A stretch of 64,000 bases of DNA, taken from assembly GCF_020991005.1 (NCBI RefSeq), contig NZ_JAJLLW010000006.1:62001-126000 (forward strand). Direction: 5' to 3'. The stretch comes from Halomonas sp. CUBES01 (GTDB taxonomy: Bacteria; Pseudomonadota; Gammaproteobacteria; Pseudomonadales; Halomonadaceae). The notes beneath the pieces were generated by a model that was not told the origin of the DNA, did not search any database, and saw only the letters and a program-made list of their open reading frames with translations. This document shows positions 25,611 to 34,052 of this stretch, piece by piece (positions within the stretch are counted from its first letter, which is position 1; the number at the start of each line of letters is the position of its first letter). The position numbers and the translations under genes were made by a program.

Positions 25611-25642
25611 CTGAGGATAGCGCTACTTTGCGCTACCCTCAG
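25611..25642. promoter_or_regulatory. Hairpin with embedded tandem repeat upstream of livG
   Basis: CTGAGGATAGCGC (25611-25623) pairs with GCGCTACCCTCAG (25630-25642) over 13 positions with one A-C mismatch around the loop TACTTT. The same DNA contains GCGCTAC twice, 10 bases apart (25620 and 25630). No T run follows on either strand, so it is not a standard terminator. It could be an operator or a leader structure for the liv operon. Confidence 0.45.
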
Positions 25643-25730
25643 CCCGCTTTCCAGGCGTCAACCGTTTAGGTTGCGTTGGGGGAGCGGCTTGGCAAACAGG
25701 GGGCATTCACGTGACCGCCAGATGGCAGGC

Positions 25731-25759
25731 AAAAAGAAGCCCGCGTTCAAGCGGGCTTC
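25731..25759 (-). terminator. typA terminator
   Basis: On the minus strand GAAGCCCGC, the loop TTGAAC and GCGGGCTTC are followed by TTTTT, starting 11 bases after the typA stop. The stem is perfect over nine pairs. Confidence 0.92.
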
Positions 25760-25769
25760 GGGAGGCGAC

Positions 25770-27596
25770 TTACTTCTTGCTTGAGCGCTTGCGCTCGTTT
25801 TCCTTGAGCAACTTCTTGCGCAGACGGATATGGCTGGGTGTCACTTCCACCAGCTCATCCGAGTCCAGGAACTCGATGGCCTGCTCCAGGGTGAAGTTGA
25901 TCGGCGGCGTCAGGACGATGTTTTCATCGTTACCCGTGGAACGCATGTTATCCAGCTTCTTGCCCTTGGTCGGGTTGACCACCATGTCGTTGGCACGGTT
26001 GTTGATGCCGATCAGCATGCCTTCGTAGACTTCCGTGGCGTGATCGACGATCAGCTTGCCGCGCTCCTGAAGCGTGTAAAGGGCGTAGGCCAGGGCTTTG
26101 CCGTCGACCATCGATACCATGACACCGTTACGCCGCTCGATTGAGGCGTCCGGCTTCAGCGGACCGTAGTGGTCAAAGCGGCTGGTCAGGATGCCGGTAC
26201 CCGAGGTCAGGGTCAAAAACTGGCCGCGGAAGCCGATCAGGCCGCGCGCCGGGATGATGAAGTCCAGACGAACGCGGCCCTTGCCATCCGGGTTCATGTT
26301 GGTCATCTCGCCCTTGCGATAGCCAAGCTCTTCCATGATGGCGCCCTGGTGCTGCTCCTCACAGTCGATGATGACCTCTTCGTAGGGCTCCTGCTGTTCG
26401 CCGTCGATTTCACGGATGATGACCTCGGGGCGGCCAACGGCCAGCTCGAAGCCTTCCCGACGCATGGATTCGATCAGCACCGAGAGGTGCAGCTCACCGC
26501 GTCCCGAGACCTTGAATTTTTCCGGCGTGTCGCCCTGCTCAACGCGCAGCGCCACGTTGTGGATCAGCTCCTGCTCCAGGCGATCCTTGATATTGCGGCT
26601 GGTGACGAACTTGCCGTCCTTGCCGGCGAACGGCGAGTCGTTGACCTGGAACGTCATCGATACCGTCGGCTCGTCGACGGTCAGCGGCGGCAGCGCCTCC
26701 ACCTGGTTGACGTCGCAAAGGGTATCGGAAATCGCCAGGTTCTCGATGCCGGTGATGCAGATGATGTCGCCTGCGGTGGCTTCGTCGGTCTGTACCCGGT
26801 CGAGGCCCATATGGGTCATGACCTGGCCGATCTTGCCCTTGCGCGAATGGCCTTCCTTGGTCACCACGGTAATCTGCTGGTTGGGCTTGACGCTGCCGCG
26901 GGAAATGCGGCCAAGGCCGATGACGCCCACGTAGCTGTTATAGTCCAGCGCCGAGATCTGCATCTGGAAAGGCCCGTCGTTCTCGACCTTGGGCGCATCG
27001 ACGATATTGACGATGGACTGGAACATGGGCGACATGTCGTCAGCCAGCTGATCGGGCTCGGGGCCGGCAATGCCGTTGAGCGCCGAGCAGTAGATGATCG
27101 GGAAGTCGAGCTGCTCGTCGGAGGCACCCAGGTTGTCGAACAAGTCGAAGATCTGGTCGATTACCCAGTCGGGGCGCGCGCCGGGGCGGTCGATCTTGTT
27201 GACCACCACAATCGGCTTCAGGCCACGGTCAAAGGCCTTCTGGGTCACGAAGCGGGTTTGCGGCATCGGGCCGTCGACGGCGTCAACCAGCAGCAGTACC
27301 GAGTCGACCATCGACATGACGCGCTCGACCTCGCCACCGAAATCGGCGTGCCCGGGCGTGTCCACGATGTTGATGTGGTAGTCGGTGCCGTTGCCATCCT
27401 GCCACTTGATAGCCGTGTTCTTGGCCAGGATGGTGATGCCACGCTCCTTTTCCTGGTCATTGGAGTCCATGATCCGCTCTTGGCCTTCGGCCTTGCGGTC
27501 GAGCGTGCCGGACTGGCTTAACAGTTTGTCGACCAGGGTAGTTTTACCGTGGTCAACGTGGGCGATGATGGCAATGTTGCGAAGATTCTCGATCAC
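25770..27596 (-). CDS. typA: Translational GTPase TypA/BipA
   Basis: BipA is a ribosome-binding GTPase related to EF-G that helps 50S assembly and adaptation to cold and stress. The G1 motif AHVDHGKTT is at 12-20, and DTPGHADFG and [12 protein letters not shown] are the G3 and G4 motifs. The C-terminal BipA-specific part includes [11 protein letters not shown] and [20 protein letters not shown]. The length of 608 residues matches E. coli (607). A TATAAT -10 box on the minus strand lies at 27627-27632 with a weak -35. It diverges from birA. Confidence 0.97.
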   Translation of the reverse strand: MIENLRNIAIIAHVDHGKTTLVDKLLSQSGTLDRKAEGQERIMDSNDQEKERGITILAKNTAIKWQDGNGTDYHINIVDTPGHADFGGEVERVMSMVDSVLLLVDAVDGPMPQTRFVTQKAFDRGLKPIVVVNKIDRPGARPDWVIDQIFDLFDNLGASDEQLDFPIIYCSALNGIAGPEPDQLADDMSPMFQSIVNIVDAPKVENDGPFQMQISALDYNSYVGVIGLGRISRGSVKPNQQITVVTKEGHSRKGKIGQVMTHMGLDRVQTDEATAGDIICITGIENLAISDTLCDVNQVEALPPLTVDEPTVSMTFQVNDSPFAGKDGKFVTSRNIKDRLEQELIHNVALRVEQGDTPEKFKVSGRGELHLSVLIESMRREGFELAVGRPEVIIREIDGEQQEPYEEVIIDCEEQHQGAIMEELGYRKGEMTNMNPDGKGRVRLDFIIPARGLIGFRGQFLTLTSGTGILTSRFDHYGPLKPDASIERRNGVMVSMVDGKALAYALYTLQERGKLIVDHATEVYEGMLIGINNRANDMVVNPTKGKKLDNMRSTGNDENIVLTPPINFTLEQAIEFLDSDELVEVTPSHIRLRKKLLKENERKRSSKK

Positions 27597-27759
27597 GACG
27601 CGATCCTGCTAGAAAAATAGGGCGGCATTATAGGGTCTCGGTGCGGTCCACTACCAGCACTGTATTATTTAAAGCATCAATACAATAACCTTTTGGCAGC
27701 AGTTTTCGCGCTGATGGCGCATCCGGTAAGATAGACGTTTTCCCAGATGGGGCAAGGAC

Positions 27760-28746
27760 ATGAGCATCGGCCACCTGATGCGGTTGCTAAGCGACGGCGA
27801 CGTTCATTCCGGTGAACAGCTGGGTAACGCGCTGGGCGTCTCTCGCGCTGCGGTGTGGAAACAGTTAAAGAAATTGGAAGCGCTTGGCGTCGAACTGGTG
27901 GCGGTGAAGGGGCGTGGCTATCGACTGGCTCAGCCGTTGGAGCCTCTGGTCGGCGCCAGGATCGTCGAGCGCTTGCCCGCCCAGGCGCGCCACCATCTGG
28001 CGCGCCTGTTTGTCGAGGATCAGCTGCCGTCGAGCAATGCCTTCCTGCGCGAGCGGTTCGAGCAGGGCGCCGGCCATGCCGAGGTGTGCCTAGTCGAGCT
28101 GCAGACGGCCGGGCGCGGCCGGCGCGGGCGTGTATGGACAACCCCGTGGGGGCAAAGCCTGATGCTGTCCGTGGGCTGGCGCTTTGAGGCCGGTGTCACG
28201 GCGCTGGAAGGCTTGAGCCTGGCGGTGGGCGTGGTAGTCACCCAGGTGCTCGAGCATCACGGCGTGGCCGCGCAGCTTAAATGGCCCAACGACATTCTGC
28301 TTGCCCAGCGTGATAGCGACGCGCTGGGCAAGCTGGCCGGCATCCTGGTCGAGGTCACCGGCGATGCTGCAGGCCCTTGTGAAGTCGTCATCGGGATGGG
28401 CATGAATCTGCGGCTACCCGAGGCCATGCGCGAGGCCATCGAGCAGCCGGTGGCGGCGCTGTTTGATGAACTGCCATCGCTGTCACGCAATCAGCTGGCC
28501 GCGGACGTGGTCGCCGGGCTGCTCGACATGCTGGCGGGCTTTGAGCAGCAGGGCTTTGCACCCTGGCGGAAGGCCTGGAACCAGCGCCACGCATACGCTG
28601 ATCAGCCCATCCGGGTTATCCAGGGGCGTCAGACCAATGAGGCGGTCGCCGGCGAAGTCGACGATAGTGGTCACCTGTGGGTGACCGAGTCGGGTCACCC
28701 GAGGCGTCTGTCGGGCGGCGAAATCAGCGTACGTAGGCGCTTATGA
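27760..28746 (+). CDS. birA: Biotin-protein ligase and biotin operon repressor
   Basis: BirA makes biotinyl-AMP, attaches biotin to acetyl-CoA carboxylase carrier protein, and in bifunctional forms represses biotin genes. An N-terminal winged helix (residues 1-58, with LGVSRAAVWKQLKKLE) shows this is the DNA-binding type. The biotin-binding loop GRGRRGR is at 118-124, followed by WTTPWGQSL, and LKWPNDILL carries the catalytic lysine. The length is 328 residues (E. coli 321). Its stop overlaps the coaX start by four bases (ATGA), coupling two cofactor genes. Confidence 0.95.
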   Translation: MSIGHLMRLLSDGDVHSGEQLGNALGVSRAAVWKQLKKLEALGVELVAVKGRGYRLAQPLEPLVGARIVERLPAQARHHLARLFVEDQLPSSNAFLRERFEQGAGHAEVCLVELQTAGRGRRGRVWTTPWGQSLMLSVGWRFEAGVTALEGLSLAVGVVVTQVLEHHGVAAQLKWPNDILLAQRDSDALGKLAGILVEVTGDAAGPCEVVIGMGMNLRLPEAMREAIEQPVAALFDELPSLSRNQLAADVVAGLLDMLAGFEQQGFAPWRKAWNQRHAYADQPIRVIQGRQTNEAVAGEVDDSGHLWVTESGHPRRLSGGEISVRRRL

Positions 28747-29582
28747 TTCTTGACCTGGATATTGGCAATACGTTGTCCAAATGGCGGCTGAAAGACGCTG
28801 ACAGCAGTGAAATCCGCTCGCGAGGTGCGGTATGGACCCGCGAAGAGTGGCGCCCCGGTGCCGACATTCCGGATCTTGACGTGGTCGAGGCGGTGCGTAT
28901 TTCCAGCGTTGCCCGTGCGGCGGTACTCGACGAGACCGTGGGGCTGCTGCGGCGTCGCGTGCGCCATGTGCATGTGGCCCGCTCGACCGCAGAGGCGCTG
29001 GGCGTAGTGAACGGCTATGCAGAACCCGGGCGCCTGGGCGTTGACCGCTGGCTGGGTGCCCTGGCGGGGTATCAGCTGGCAGGGGGGTGCTGTGCGGTCG
29101 ACTGCGGCAGTGCGATCACCATCGACTTTGTGCTGCCCGGCGGGCAGCATCTGGGCGGCTTTATCGTGCCGGGACTGAGGTTGATGAAAGAGAGCCTGAA
29201 GCTGGGTACGCGCAACGTCGCCATCGACCCCGAAAGCGAGGCGGACGAGCTGCTCGAGCCGGGGCGTCGCACGGTGGATGCGGTCAACCATGGCATCTAC
29301 ATGGCGGCGGTGAGCGCTATCAACCGAATTTACAGCGAAGTGTGTGACCAGGAGGGCGTGGCGCTGCCGATGCTGCTGACCGGGGGAGATGCGCGGGTCA
29401 TTTCACGCGGGGTTCAGGTGCCCCATGCGGTATGGCCGGATATGGTGTACGGCGGGCTCGAGGCGCGTTTTCCGCTGACGCTCGCCGAGCGCGCCGGCAA
29501 GATGGCCGGTGCGCCGCGCGTACCCGATCCGGTGTCGCTTGAAAAAATTCGTGCGGGCCTTGCATTCTCGATGCTGCTTTGA
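28743..29582 (+). CDS. coaX: Type III pantothenate kinase
   Basis: CoaX phosphorylates pantothenate, the first step of coenzyme A synthesis, and is not inhibited by CoA. The ASKHA-fold motifs are DIGNT at 6-10, LGVDRWLGALAG, and DCGSAITIDF where many relatives have DxGTAxTID. The GGFIVPGL and LTGGDA motifs follow. The 279 residues slightly exceed the usual 250-260. The birA-coaX pair followed by tRNA genes is the arrangement seen in Pseudomonas and relatives. Confidence 0.94.
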   Translation: MILDLDIGNTLSKWRLKDADSSEIRSRGAVWTREEWRPGADIPDLDVVEAVRISSVARAAVLDETVGLLRRRVRHVHVARSTAEALGVVNGYAEPGRLGVDRWLGALAGYQLAGGCCAVDCGSAITIDFVLPGGQHLGGFIVPGLRLMKESLKLGTRNVAIDPESEADELLEPGRRTVDAVNHGIYMAAVSAINRIYSEVCDQEGVALPMLLTGGDARVISRGVQVPHAVWPDMVYGGLEARFPLTLAERAGKMAGAPRVPDPVSLEKIRAGLAFSMLL

Positions 29583-29685
29583 CAGAATGCAGCGCGTTCC
29601 AAGGCAGGCGGTCAGCAGTCGGCAGCATCGTGACGTCGAAGTGTTGAGCGGGATACATTGATAGCTTGCTAGTGCTATCAGTGAC

Positions 29686-29715
29686 TTGACAATGCTTTTG
29701 GGGCTGGCATAATAT
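29686..29715 (+). promoter_or_regulatory. Promoter of the tRNA-Tyr-Gly-Thr operon
   Basis: TTGACA at 29686-29691 is followed after 16 bases by CATAAT (29708-29713), or after 18 by TAATAT. A GC-rich stretch (GCCGCC) follows, as in stable RNA promoters under stringent control. The tRNA-Tyr gene begins about 15 bases downstream. Confidence 0.85.
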
Positions 29716-29727
29716 GCCGCCAAAGAT

Positions 29728-29811
<84 letters not shown>

Positions 29812-29914
29812 GCTTTAGGCGCCATCGATTAAAGTCGGTGACGTGGAATGAAAACCGGTAGCGGGCGTTATAGAGAATGAGTGCGCATCGGCTGATCATT
29901 CTAAAGCCGGTAAG

Positions 29915-29988
<74 letters not shown>

Positions 29989-30015
29989 GTTAGGTGCTTG
30001 ATCTTGTAGTACTTG

Positions 30016-30090
30016 GCTCATGTAGCTCAGGGGTAGAGCACACCCTTGGTAAGGGTGAGGTCGACGGTTCAAATCCGTCCATGAGCTCCA
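30016..30090 (+). tRNA. tRNA-Thr (GGT)
   Basis: Acceptor arms GCTCATG and CATGAGC pair perfectly, followed by T and encoded CCA. The anticodon loop TTGGTAA carries GGT. In E. coli and Pseudomonas a tuf gene follows this tRNA; here a terminator follows. Confidence 0.98.
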
Positions 30091-30101
30091 AATTGAAAAA
30101 G

Positions 30102-30125
30102 AAGCGAGCGATGCTCGCTTTTTTT
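30102..30125 (+). terminator. Terminator after tRNA-Thr
   Basis: AAGCGAGC, the loop GAT and GCTCGCTT are followed by a T run to 30125. The stem begins about 12 bases after the tRNA, closing the Tyr-Gly-Thr operon before the tRNA-Trp promoter. Confidence 0.92.
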
Positions 30126-30171
30126 GTCGCTGTCATCGGGCTTGAGTTCGGGTGGTGGCGTTGAAAGGGGG

Positions 30172-30200
30172 TTGTCAGGTGGTGATTTCTCCGCTACCAT
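30172..30200 (+). promoter_or_regulatory. Promoter of tRNA-Trp, secE and nusG
   Basis: TTGTCA (30172-30177), a 17-base spacer and TACCAT (30195-30200) are followed by the GC-rich discriminator GGCGCCCGC. That is the pattern of a stringently controlled stable RNA promoter. It lies about 50 bases before tRNA-Trp. Confidence 0.7.
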
Positions 30201-30251
30201 GGCGCCCGCTGTTGTGCAGGCTGAATAAGTTGTCTGTGCAGGCATTGATAC

Positions 30252-30327
<76 letters not shown>

Positions 30328-30398
30328 GTCTTCCCCAGGCTGGTATGTCTTTAAAGAATTCCTTTATCGCTCGCTGCACCCTGAGGAGTCTCGTTTTT

Positions 30399-30782
30399 AT
30401 GAAGCCGAGTTCTGTGAAGCATGGCGCCGAGGTGCAACAGACGCGCCATGACGGGCTCAAGTGGGCGGCAGTTATTGCGTTGCTTGTTGTTGCCGTTGTA
30501 GGCAATACCTATTTTGCTGATATTGGCCTGATCTACCGTGTGTTGGGCGTTGTGGTGTTGTGTGTGCTGGCTGCCCTGCTGGCGCTGACAACCACCAAGG
30601 GTCGCGATCTGGTGGAGCTGGCGCGAAGCGCTAAGAAAGAGATTCAGCGCGTTGTATGGCCAACTCGGGCCGAAACTATCCAGACCACGGCCATTGTCCT
30701 TGTCGCCGTGCTGGTGGTCGGGCTGATGCTTTGGCTGATTGACACTCTTCTTGGCTGGGCGATGTCCGGCGTTATTGGTTAG
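30399..30782 (+). CDS. secE: Preprotein translocase subunit SecE
   Basis: SecE clamps SecY in the inner-membrane protein translocon. Three membrane segments are visible (about residues 25-40, 45-65 and 95-115), with the conserved cytoplasmic helix [19 protein letters not shown] before the last. The ATG at 30399 has GAGGAG ten bases upstream and gives 127 residues, as in E. coli. The frame is open upstream through tRNA-Trp, which is rejected as coding. nusG follows after eight bases. Confidence 0.96.
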   Translation: MKPSSVKHGAEVQQTRHDGLKWAAVIALLVVAVVGNTYFADIGLIYRVLGVVVLCVLAALLALTTTKGRDLVELARSAKKEIQRVVWPTRAETIQTTAIVLVAVLVVGLMLWLIDTLLGWAMSGVIG

Positions 30783-30790
30783 GAGCTTTC

Positions 30791-31324
30791 ATGTCCAAAC
30801 GTTGGTACGTCGTTCACGCCTATTCCGGCTTCGAAAAGCATGTGATGCGCTCGCTGATCGAGCGCGTCAAGATGTATGGCGTTGAAGATCGCTTTGGCGA
30901 AATTCTGGTGCCCACCGAAGAAGTCGTTGAAATGCGTGACGGCAAGCGCCGCAAGAGTGAGCGCAAGTTCTATCCCGGCTATGTGCTGGTCGAGATGGAG
31001 ATGGCCGACGATACCTGGCACCTGGTTAACGAAACCCCACGCGTGATGGGGTTTATCGGTGGTACCAAAGAAAAGCCCGCGCCGATCACCACCCGCGAGG
31101 CTGACGCCATTCTGCGGCGTGTGCAGGACGGCACCGACAAGCCGCGTCCCAAGACCATGTTTGAGCCGGGGCAATCGGTGCGTGTCGTCGACGGCCCCTT
31201 CGCCGACTTCAACGGCGTGGTGGAAGAAGTCAATTACGAAAAAAGTCGCCTGCAGGTCAGCGTGCTGATCTTCGGGCGTGCTACGCCTGTCGAGCTCGAG
31301 TTCGCGCAGGTAGAGAAAGAGTAA
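30791..31324 (+). CDS. nusG: Transcription elongation/antitermination factor NusG
   Basis: NusG binds RNA polymerase to limit pausing and links it to Rho or to ribosomal protein S10. The NGN domain begins [17 protein letters not shown]-terminal KOW domain carries [19 protein letters not shown]. The length of 177 residues is near the E. coli 181. An AGGAG site lies eight to ten bases upstream of the ATG. Confidence 0.97.
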   Translation: MSKRWYVVHAYSGFEKHVMRSLIERVKMYGVEDRFGEILVPTEEVVEMRDGKRRKSERKFYPGYVLVEMEMADDTWHLVNETPRVMGFIGGTKEKPAPITTREADAILRRVQDGTDKPRPKTMFEPGQSVRVVDGPFADFNGVVEEVNYEKSRLQVSVLIFGRATPVELEFAQVEKE

Positions 31325-31370
31325 ACGCAAGAAGATTCGTGTCAGGTGGTGTCGTCGCCTGACAAAGACC

Positions 31371-31395
31371 GGGGAGCCGCAAGGCGTTACCACCC
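31371..31395 (+). promoter_or_regulatory. Candidate L1-binding autoregulatory site before rplK
   Basis: GGGG (31371-31374), then GCC, the loop GCAA and GGC (31376-31385), an unpaired GTTACCA, and CCC (31393-31395) can fold into a short capped hairpin. An asymmetric internal loop separates it from a lower G-C stem. This resembles the L1 site in the E. coli L11 leader, where L1 represses its own operon. It ends 17 bases before the rplK start. Confidence 0.6.
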
Positions 31396-31412
31396 AACTG
31401 GAGTGAAAAGCG

Positions 31413-31844
31413 ATGGCCAAGAAAGTACAGGCTTACATCAAGCTGCAGGTTGCAGCAGGTAAAGCCAATCCAAGTCCGCCCGTCGGCCCTGCGCTGGGTC
31501 AGCACGGCGTGAACATCATGGAATTCTGCAAGGCGTTCAACGCCGAGACTCAAGACATTGAGTCCGGCCTGCCGACGCCTGTCGTGATTACCGTCTACTC
31601 TGACCGTAGCTTCACGTTCGTTACCAAGACGGCACCCGCTGCGGTGCTGCTCAAGAAAGCCGCCGGCATCAAGTCGGGTTCAGGCGTGCCGAACAAGCAG
31701 AAAGTCGGCACGGTAACGCGCGAGCAGCTTGAAGAAATCGCCAAGACCAAAGAGCCTGACCTGACGGCGGCTGATATGGATGCAGCGGTTCGCACCATCG
31801 CGGGCAGCGCCCGTAGCATGGGCCTCAACGTGGAGGGTCTGTAA
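31413..31844 (+). CDS. rplK: 50S ribosomal protein L11
   Basis: L11 forms the base of the GTPase-associated region on 23S rRNA and is needed for RelA activation. [20 protein letters not shown], then [19 protein letters not shown] is the conserved N-terminal domain with its proline hinge. [16 protein letters not shown] residues appear as [12 protein letters not shown]. The length of 143 residues is normal (E. coli 142). It lies two bases before rplA, under probable L1 control. Confidence 0.98.
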   Translation: MAKKVQAYIKLQVAAGKANPSPPVGPALGQHGVNIMEFCKAFNAETQDIESGLPTPVVITVYSDRSFTFVTKTAPAAVLLKKAAGIKSGSGVPNKQKVGTVTREQLEEIAKTKEPDLTAADMDAAVRTIAGSARSMGLNVEGL

Positions 31845-31846
31845 TC

Positions 31847-32539
31847 ATGGCGAAATTGACTAAGCGCGCGAAGCTGATTCGCGAAAAAGTCGACACCAAC
31901 AAGGCCTACTCCATTGAAGAAGCGGTGGCGCTGCTCTCTGAGCTGTCGACCGTCAAGTTCAAGGAGTCCGTGGATGTCGCGATCAACCTGGGCGTTGACC
32001 CGCGTAAATCCGATCAGGTCGTACGTGGCGCTACCGTTATGCCTAACGGTACCGGCAAGGACGTGCGCGTAGCCGTCTTTACCCAGGGTGCCAATGCCGA
32101 CGCCGCCAAAGAAGCTGGCGCCGACATCGTGGGTATGGACGACCTGGCCGAACAGGTCAAGAAGGGCGTGATGGACTTTGACGTCGTCATCGCTTCGCCG
32201 GATGCCATGCGCGTGGTCGGTCAGCTGGGCCAGATTCTGGGTCCCCGCGGTCTGATGCCCAACCCGAAAGTGGGCACCGTGACGCCTGACGTCGCCACCG
32301 CCGTGAAAAACGCCAAAGCCGGTCAGGTGCGCTTCCGCACCGACAAGAACGGCATTATCCATACGACATTGGGTAAGGCGGATTTCGACGCGGCAGCGAT
32401 CCACGGCAACCTGGAAGCACTGGTCGCCGACCTGAAGAAGCTCAAGCCGAGTACTTCCAAAGGTGTCTACCTCAAGAAAATGACCCTGTCCACTACCATG
32501 GGCCCGGGTCTGACCGTCGATCATTCCGCGTTTGTATAA
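31847..32539 (+). CDS. rplA: 50S ribosomal protein L1
   Basis: L1 forms the stalk that guides deacylated tRNA out of the E site and represses translation of the L11-L1 mRNA. The conserved domain II signature [15 protein letters not shown] is present, and [15 protein letters not shown] follows. The length of 230 residues is near the E. coli 234. A 279-base leader for rplJ follows. Confidence 0.98.
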   Translation: MAKLTKRAKLIREKVDTNKAYSIEEAVALLSELSTVKFKESVDVAINLGVDPRKSDQVVRGATVMPNGTGKDVRVAVFTQGANADAAKEAGADIVGMDDLAEQVKKGVMDFDVVIASPDAMRVVGQLGQILGPRGLMPNPKVGTVTPDVATAVKNAKAGQVRFRTDKNGIIHTTLGKADFDAAAIHGNLEALVADLKKLKPSTSKGVYLKKMTLSTTMGPGLTVDHSAFV

Positions 32540-32818
32540 GCGCTAGATCGTCAGGTTTCAGCAACAACCGAGCAATAACTTTGCGGTCCCTCGGCCGATG
32601 CCGAGGCGCCGTCAAAGACCGCAGGTGCCGTGGCTTCCATGAAGGCATGGCTTAATCGCTCTTCAAGCGCCTGCGCAGATGGTGTGGCCGCCAGTGGGTT
32701 AGCAACGCTGCTTTTCTGGTGAGCACCATCCTCTAAGGCTTCCTGCCGGCAGTACGGGTGGGAAGAGATGGTAACCACCGGAACCTTTAATGGGTTCCGG
32801 CACGAAGGAGTGATCACT
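32540..32818 (+). promoter_or_regulatory. rplJ leader with hairpin next to the ribosome site
   Basis: This 279-base non-coding stretch separates rplA from rplJ, as in E. coli, where the leader binds the L10-L12 complex for autoregulation. A perfect hairpin, CCGGAACC (32778-32785) with GGTTCCGG (32793-32800), ends just before the GAAGGAG ribosome site at 32804-32810. I cannot assign the exact L10 site. Confidence 0.6.
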
Positions 32819-33319
32819 GTGCCACTAGCACTTGAAGGCAAGAAAGCGATTGTTGCCGAGGTCAGTGAAGCGGCCAAGGACGCACTCTCCGTCGTAGTTG
32901 CCGATTCTCGCGGCGTGACGGTCGGCAAGATGACCGATCTGCGCAAGCAGGCGCGCGAGAATGGTGTCCAGATTCGTGTTGTTCGCAACACCCTGGCACG
33001 CCGCGCCCTCGAAGGCACCCAGTGGGAATGCCTGACCGAGAGCTTCGTTGGTCCAACGCTGTTGGCCTTCTCGACAGATCATCCGGGCGCTGCTGCTCGT
33101 TTGTTCAAAGAGTTTGCCAAGAGCGACAAAGACTTCGAAGTGAAAGCGCTGGCCTACGAAGGTGAGCTGATTCCGGCTGCTGACATCGACCGTCTGGCAA
33201 CCCTGCCGACCTACGACGAAGCAATCGCCAAGCTGATGTCGGTAATGAAAGAAGCCTCCGCTGGCAAGCTGGTTCGCACCCTGGCCGCCCTGCGCGACCA
33301 GAAAGAAGAAGCGGCGTAA
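32819..33319 (+). CDS. rplJ: 50S ribosomal protein L10
   Basis: L10 anchors L7/L12 dimers on the ribosome to form the stalk. The N-terminal [20 protein letters not shown], then SRGVTV is almost the E. coli sequence, and FVGPTL and [14 protein letters not shown] are conserved. I chose GTG 32819 with GAAGGAG eight bases upstream (166 residues; E. coli 165). An upstream in-frame start would add 17 unrelated residues across the leader hairpin. Confidence 0.97.
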   Translation: MPLALEGKKAIVAEVSEAAKDALSVVVADSRGVTVGKMTDLRKQARENGVQIRVVRNTLARRALEGTQWECLTESFVGPTLLAFSTDHPGAAARLFKEFAKSDKDFEVKALAYEGELIPAADIDRLATLPTYDEAIAKLMSVMKEASAGKLVRTLAALRDQKEEAA

Positions 33320-33428
33320 ACGCTTCTTCCGGGCGGCATGAGCTGCTGTTGCAGACGGCTGCCTGAACCAGCCAATGAATCCTGAGTCGTCGGCAAACCG
33401 AGACTCCCGCAAAGTTAGGAATGAAACA

Positions 33429-33800
33429 ATGGCACTGACCAAAGACGATATCATCAATGCTGTAGCCGACATGTCCGTCATGGAAGTTGTCGAGCTGATC
33501 GAAGCAATGGAAGAAAAATTCGGCGTCTCTGCCGCGGCAGCCGTTGTCGCTGGCCCGGGTGGCGGCGAAGCACCTGTTGAAGAAGAGCAGACTGAATTTG
33601 ACCTGGTGCTGGCGTCTGCCGGTGACAAGAAAGTTAACGTCATCAAAGCAGTTCGCGAGATTACCGGTCTTGGCCTCAAGGAAGCCAAGGGTGCCGTTGA
33701 CGGCGCGCCGGCGACCATCAAAGAAGCCATGTCCAAGGAAGACGCTGAAGCAGCGAAAGCGAAGCTGGAAGAAGCGGGCGCAAGCGTCGAGCTCAAGTAA
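33429..33800 (+). CDS. rplL: 50S ribosomal protein L7/L12
   Basis: L7/L12 forms the flexible stalk that recruits translational GTPases. The N-terminal dimer domain ([20 protein letters not shown]) joins an Ala-Gly-rich hinge and a C-terminal domain with [20 protein letters not shown]. The length of 123 residues is typical. The ATG at 33429 has AGGA eight bases upstream. It lies 109 bases after rplJ and is followed by an attenuator before rpoB. Confidence 0.98.
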   Translation: MALTKDDIINAVADMSVMEVVELIEAMEEKFGVSAAAAVVAGPGGGEAPVEEEQTEFDLVLASAGDKKVNVIKAVREITGLGLKEAKGAVDGAPATIKEAMSKEDAEAAKAKLEEAGASVELK

Positions 33801-33840
33801 TTCTTGTGCCGGATGCTTTACGCGCTGCGTAAGCTTCCAC

Positions 33841-33875
33841 GGCTGGCGGCGGGAAATCCCGCTGCCGGCCTTTTT
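33841..33875 (+). terminator. rplL-rpoB attenuator
   Basis: GGCTGGCGGCGGG (33841-33853) pairs with CCCGCTGCCGGCC (33858-33870) around AAAT, with two G-U pairs, and is followed by TTTTT. E. coli has a partial terminator at the same place that lowers rpoBC expression relative to the ribosomal proteins. The remaining gap to rpoB (33876-34052) shows no gene. Confidence 0.85.
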
Positions 33876-34052
33876 CTGTTGTAACTGAACGGTGAAGCAG
33901 AATCGTTGTAGTACGGTTATCGAAAGACTGTTATCGACCAAGATTTTTGACGGCGAGCTACCCGACCAGGAGCTTGCTGTTCGCGTCTGACACGCCTGCA
34001 GGGCAGATGACCACGCATCGGTCACCCATGGTGAACAAGCTGGGGAATACAG

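Larger units (their letters stand above)
25461..25769. other. Intergenic region between livG and typA
   Basis: This 309-base gap lies upstream of livG and downstream of typA, both on the minus strand. It holds the typA terminator at its right edge, a strong hairpin at 25611-25642, and an AT-rich stretch (GATAATAGAATAAT, 25589-25602). That stretch may be part of the liv promoter. I see no gene in it. Confidence 0.6.

Noticed and set aside
25620..25636. CRISPR-like or mobile-element repeat at the 10-base tandem
   Set aside because: There are only two short copies and they form part of a hairpin. No array, transposase or flanking duplication is present in the window.
32768..32818. Earlier start of rplJ
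   Set aside because: It would translate the leader hairpin and give 17 residues without L10 likeness. GTG 32819 has a well-placed GAAGGAG.
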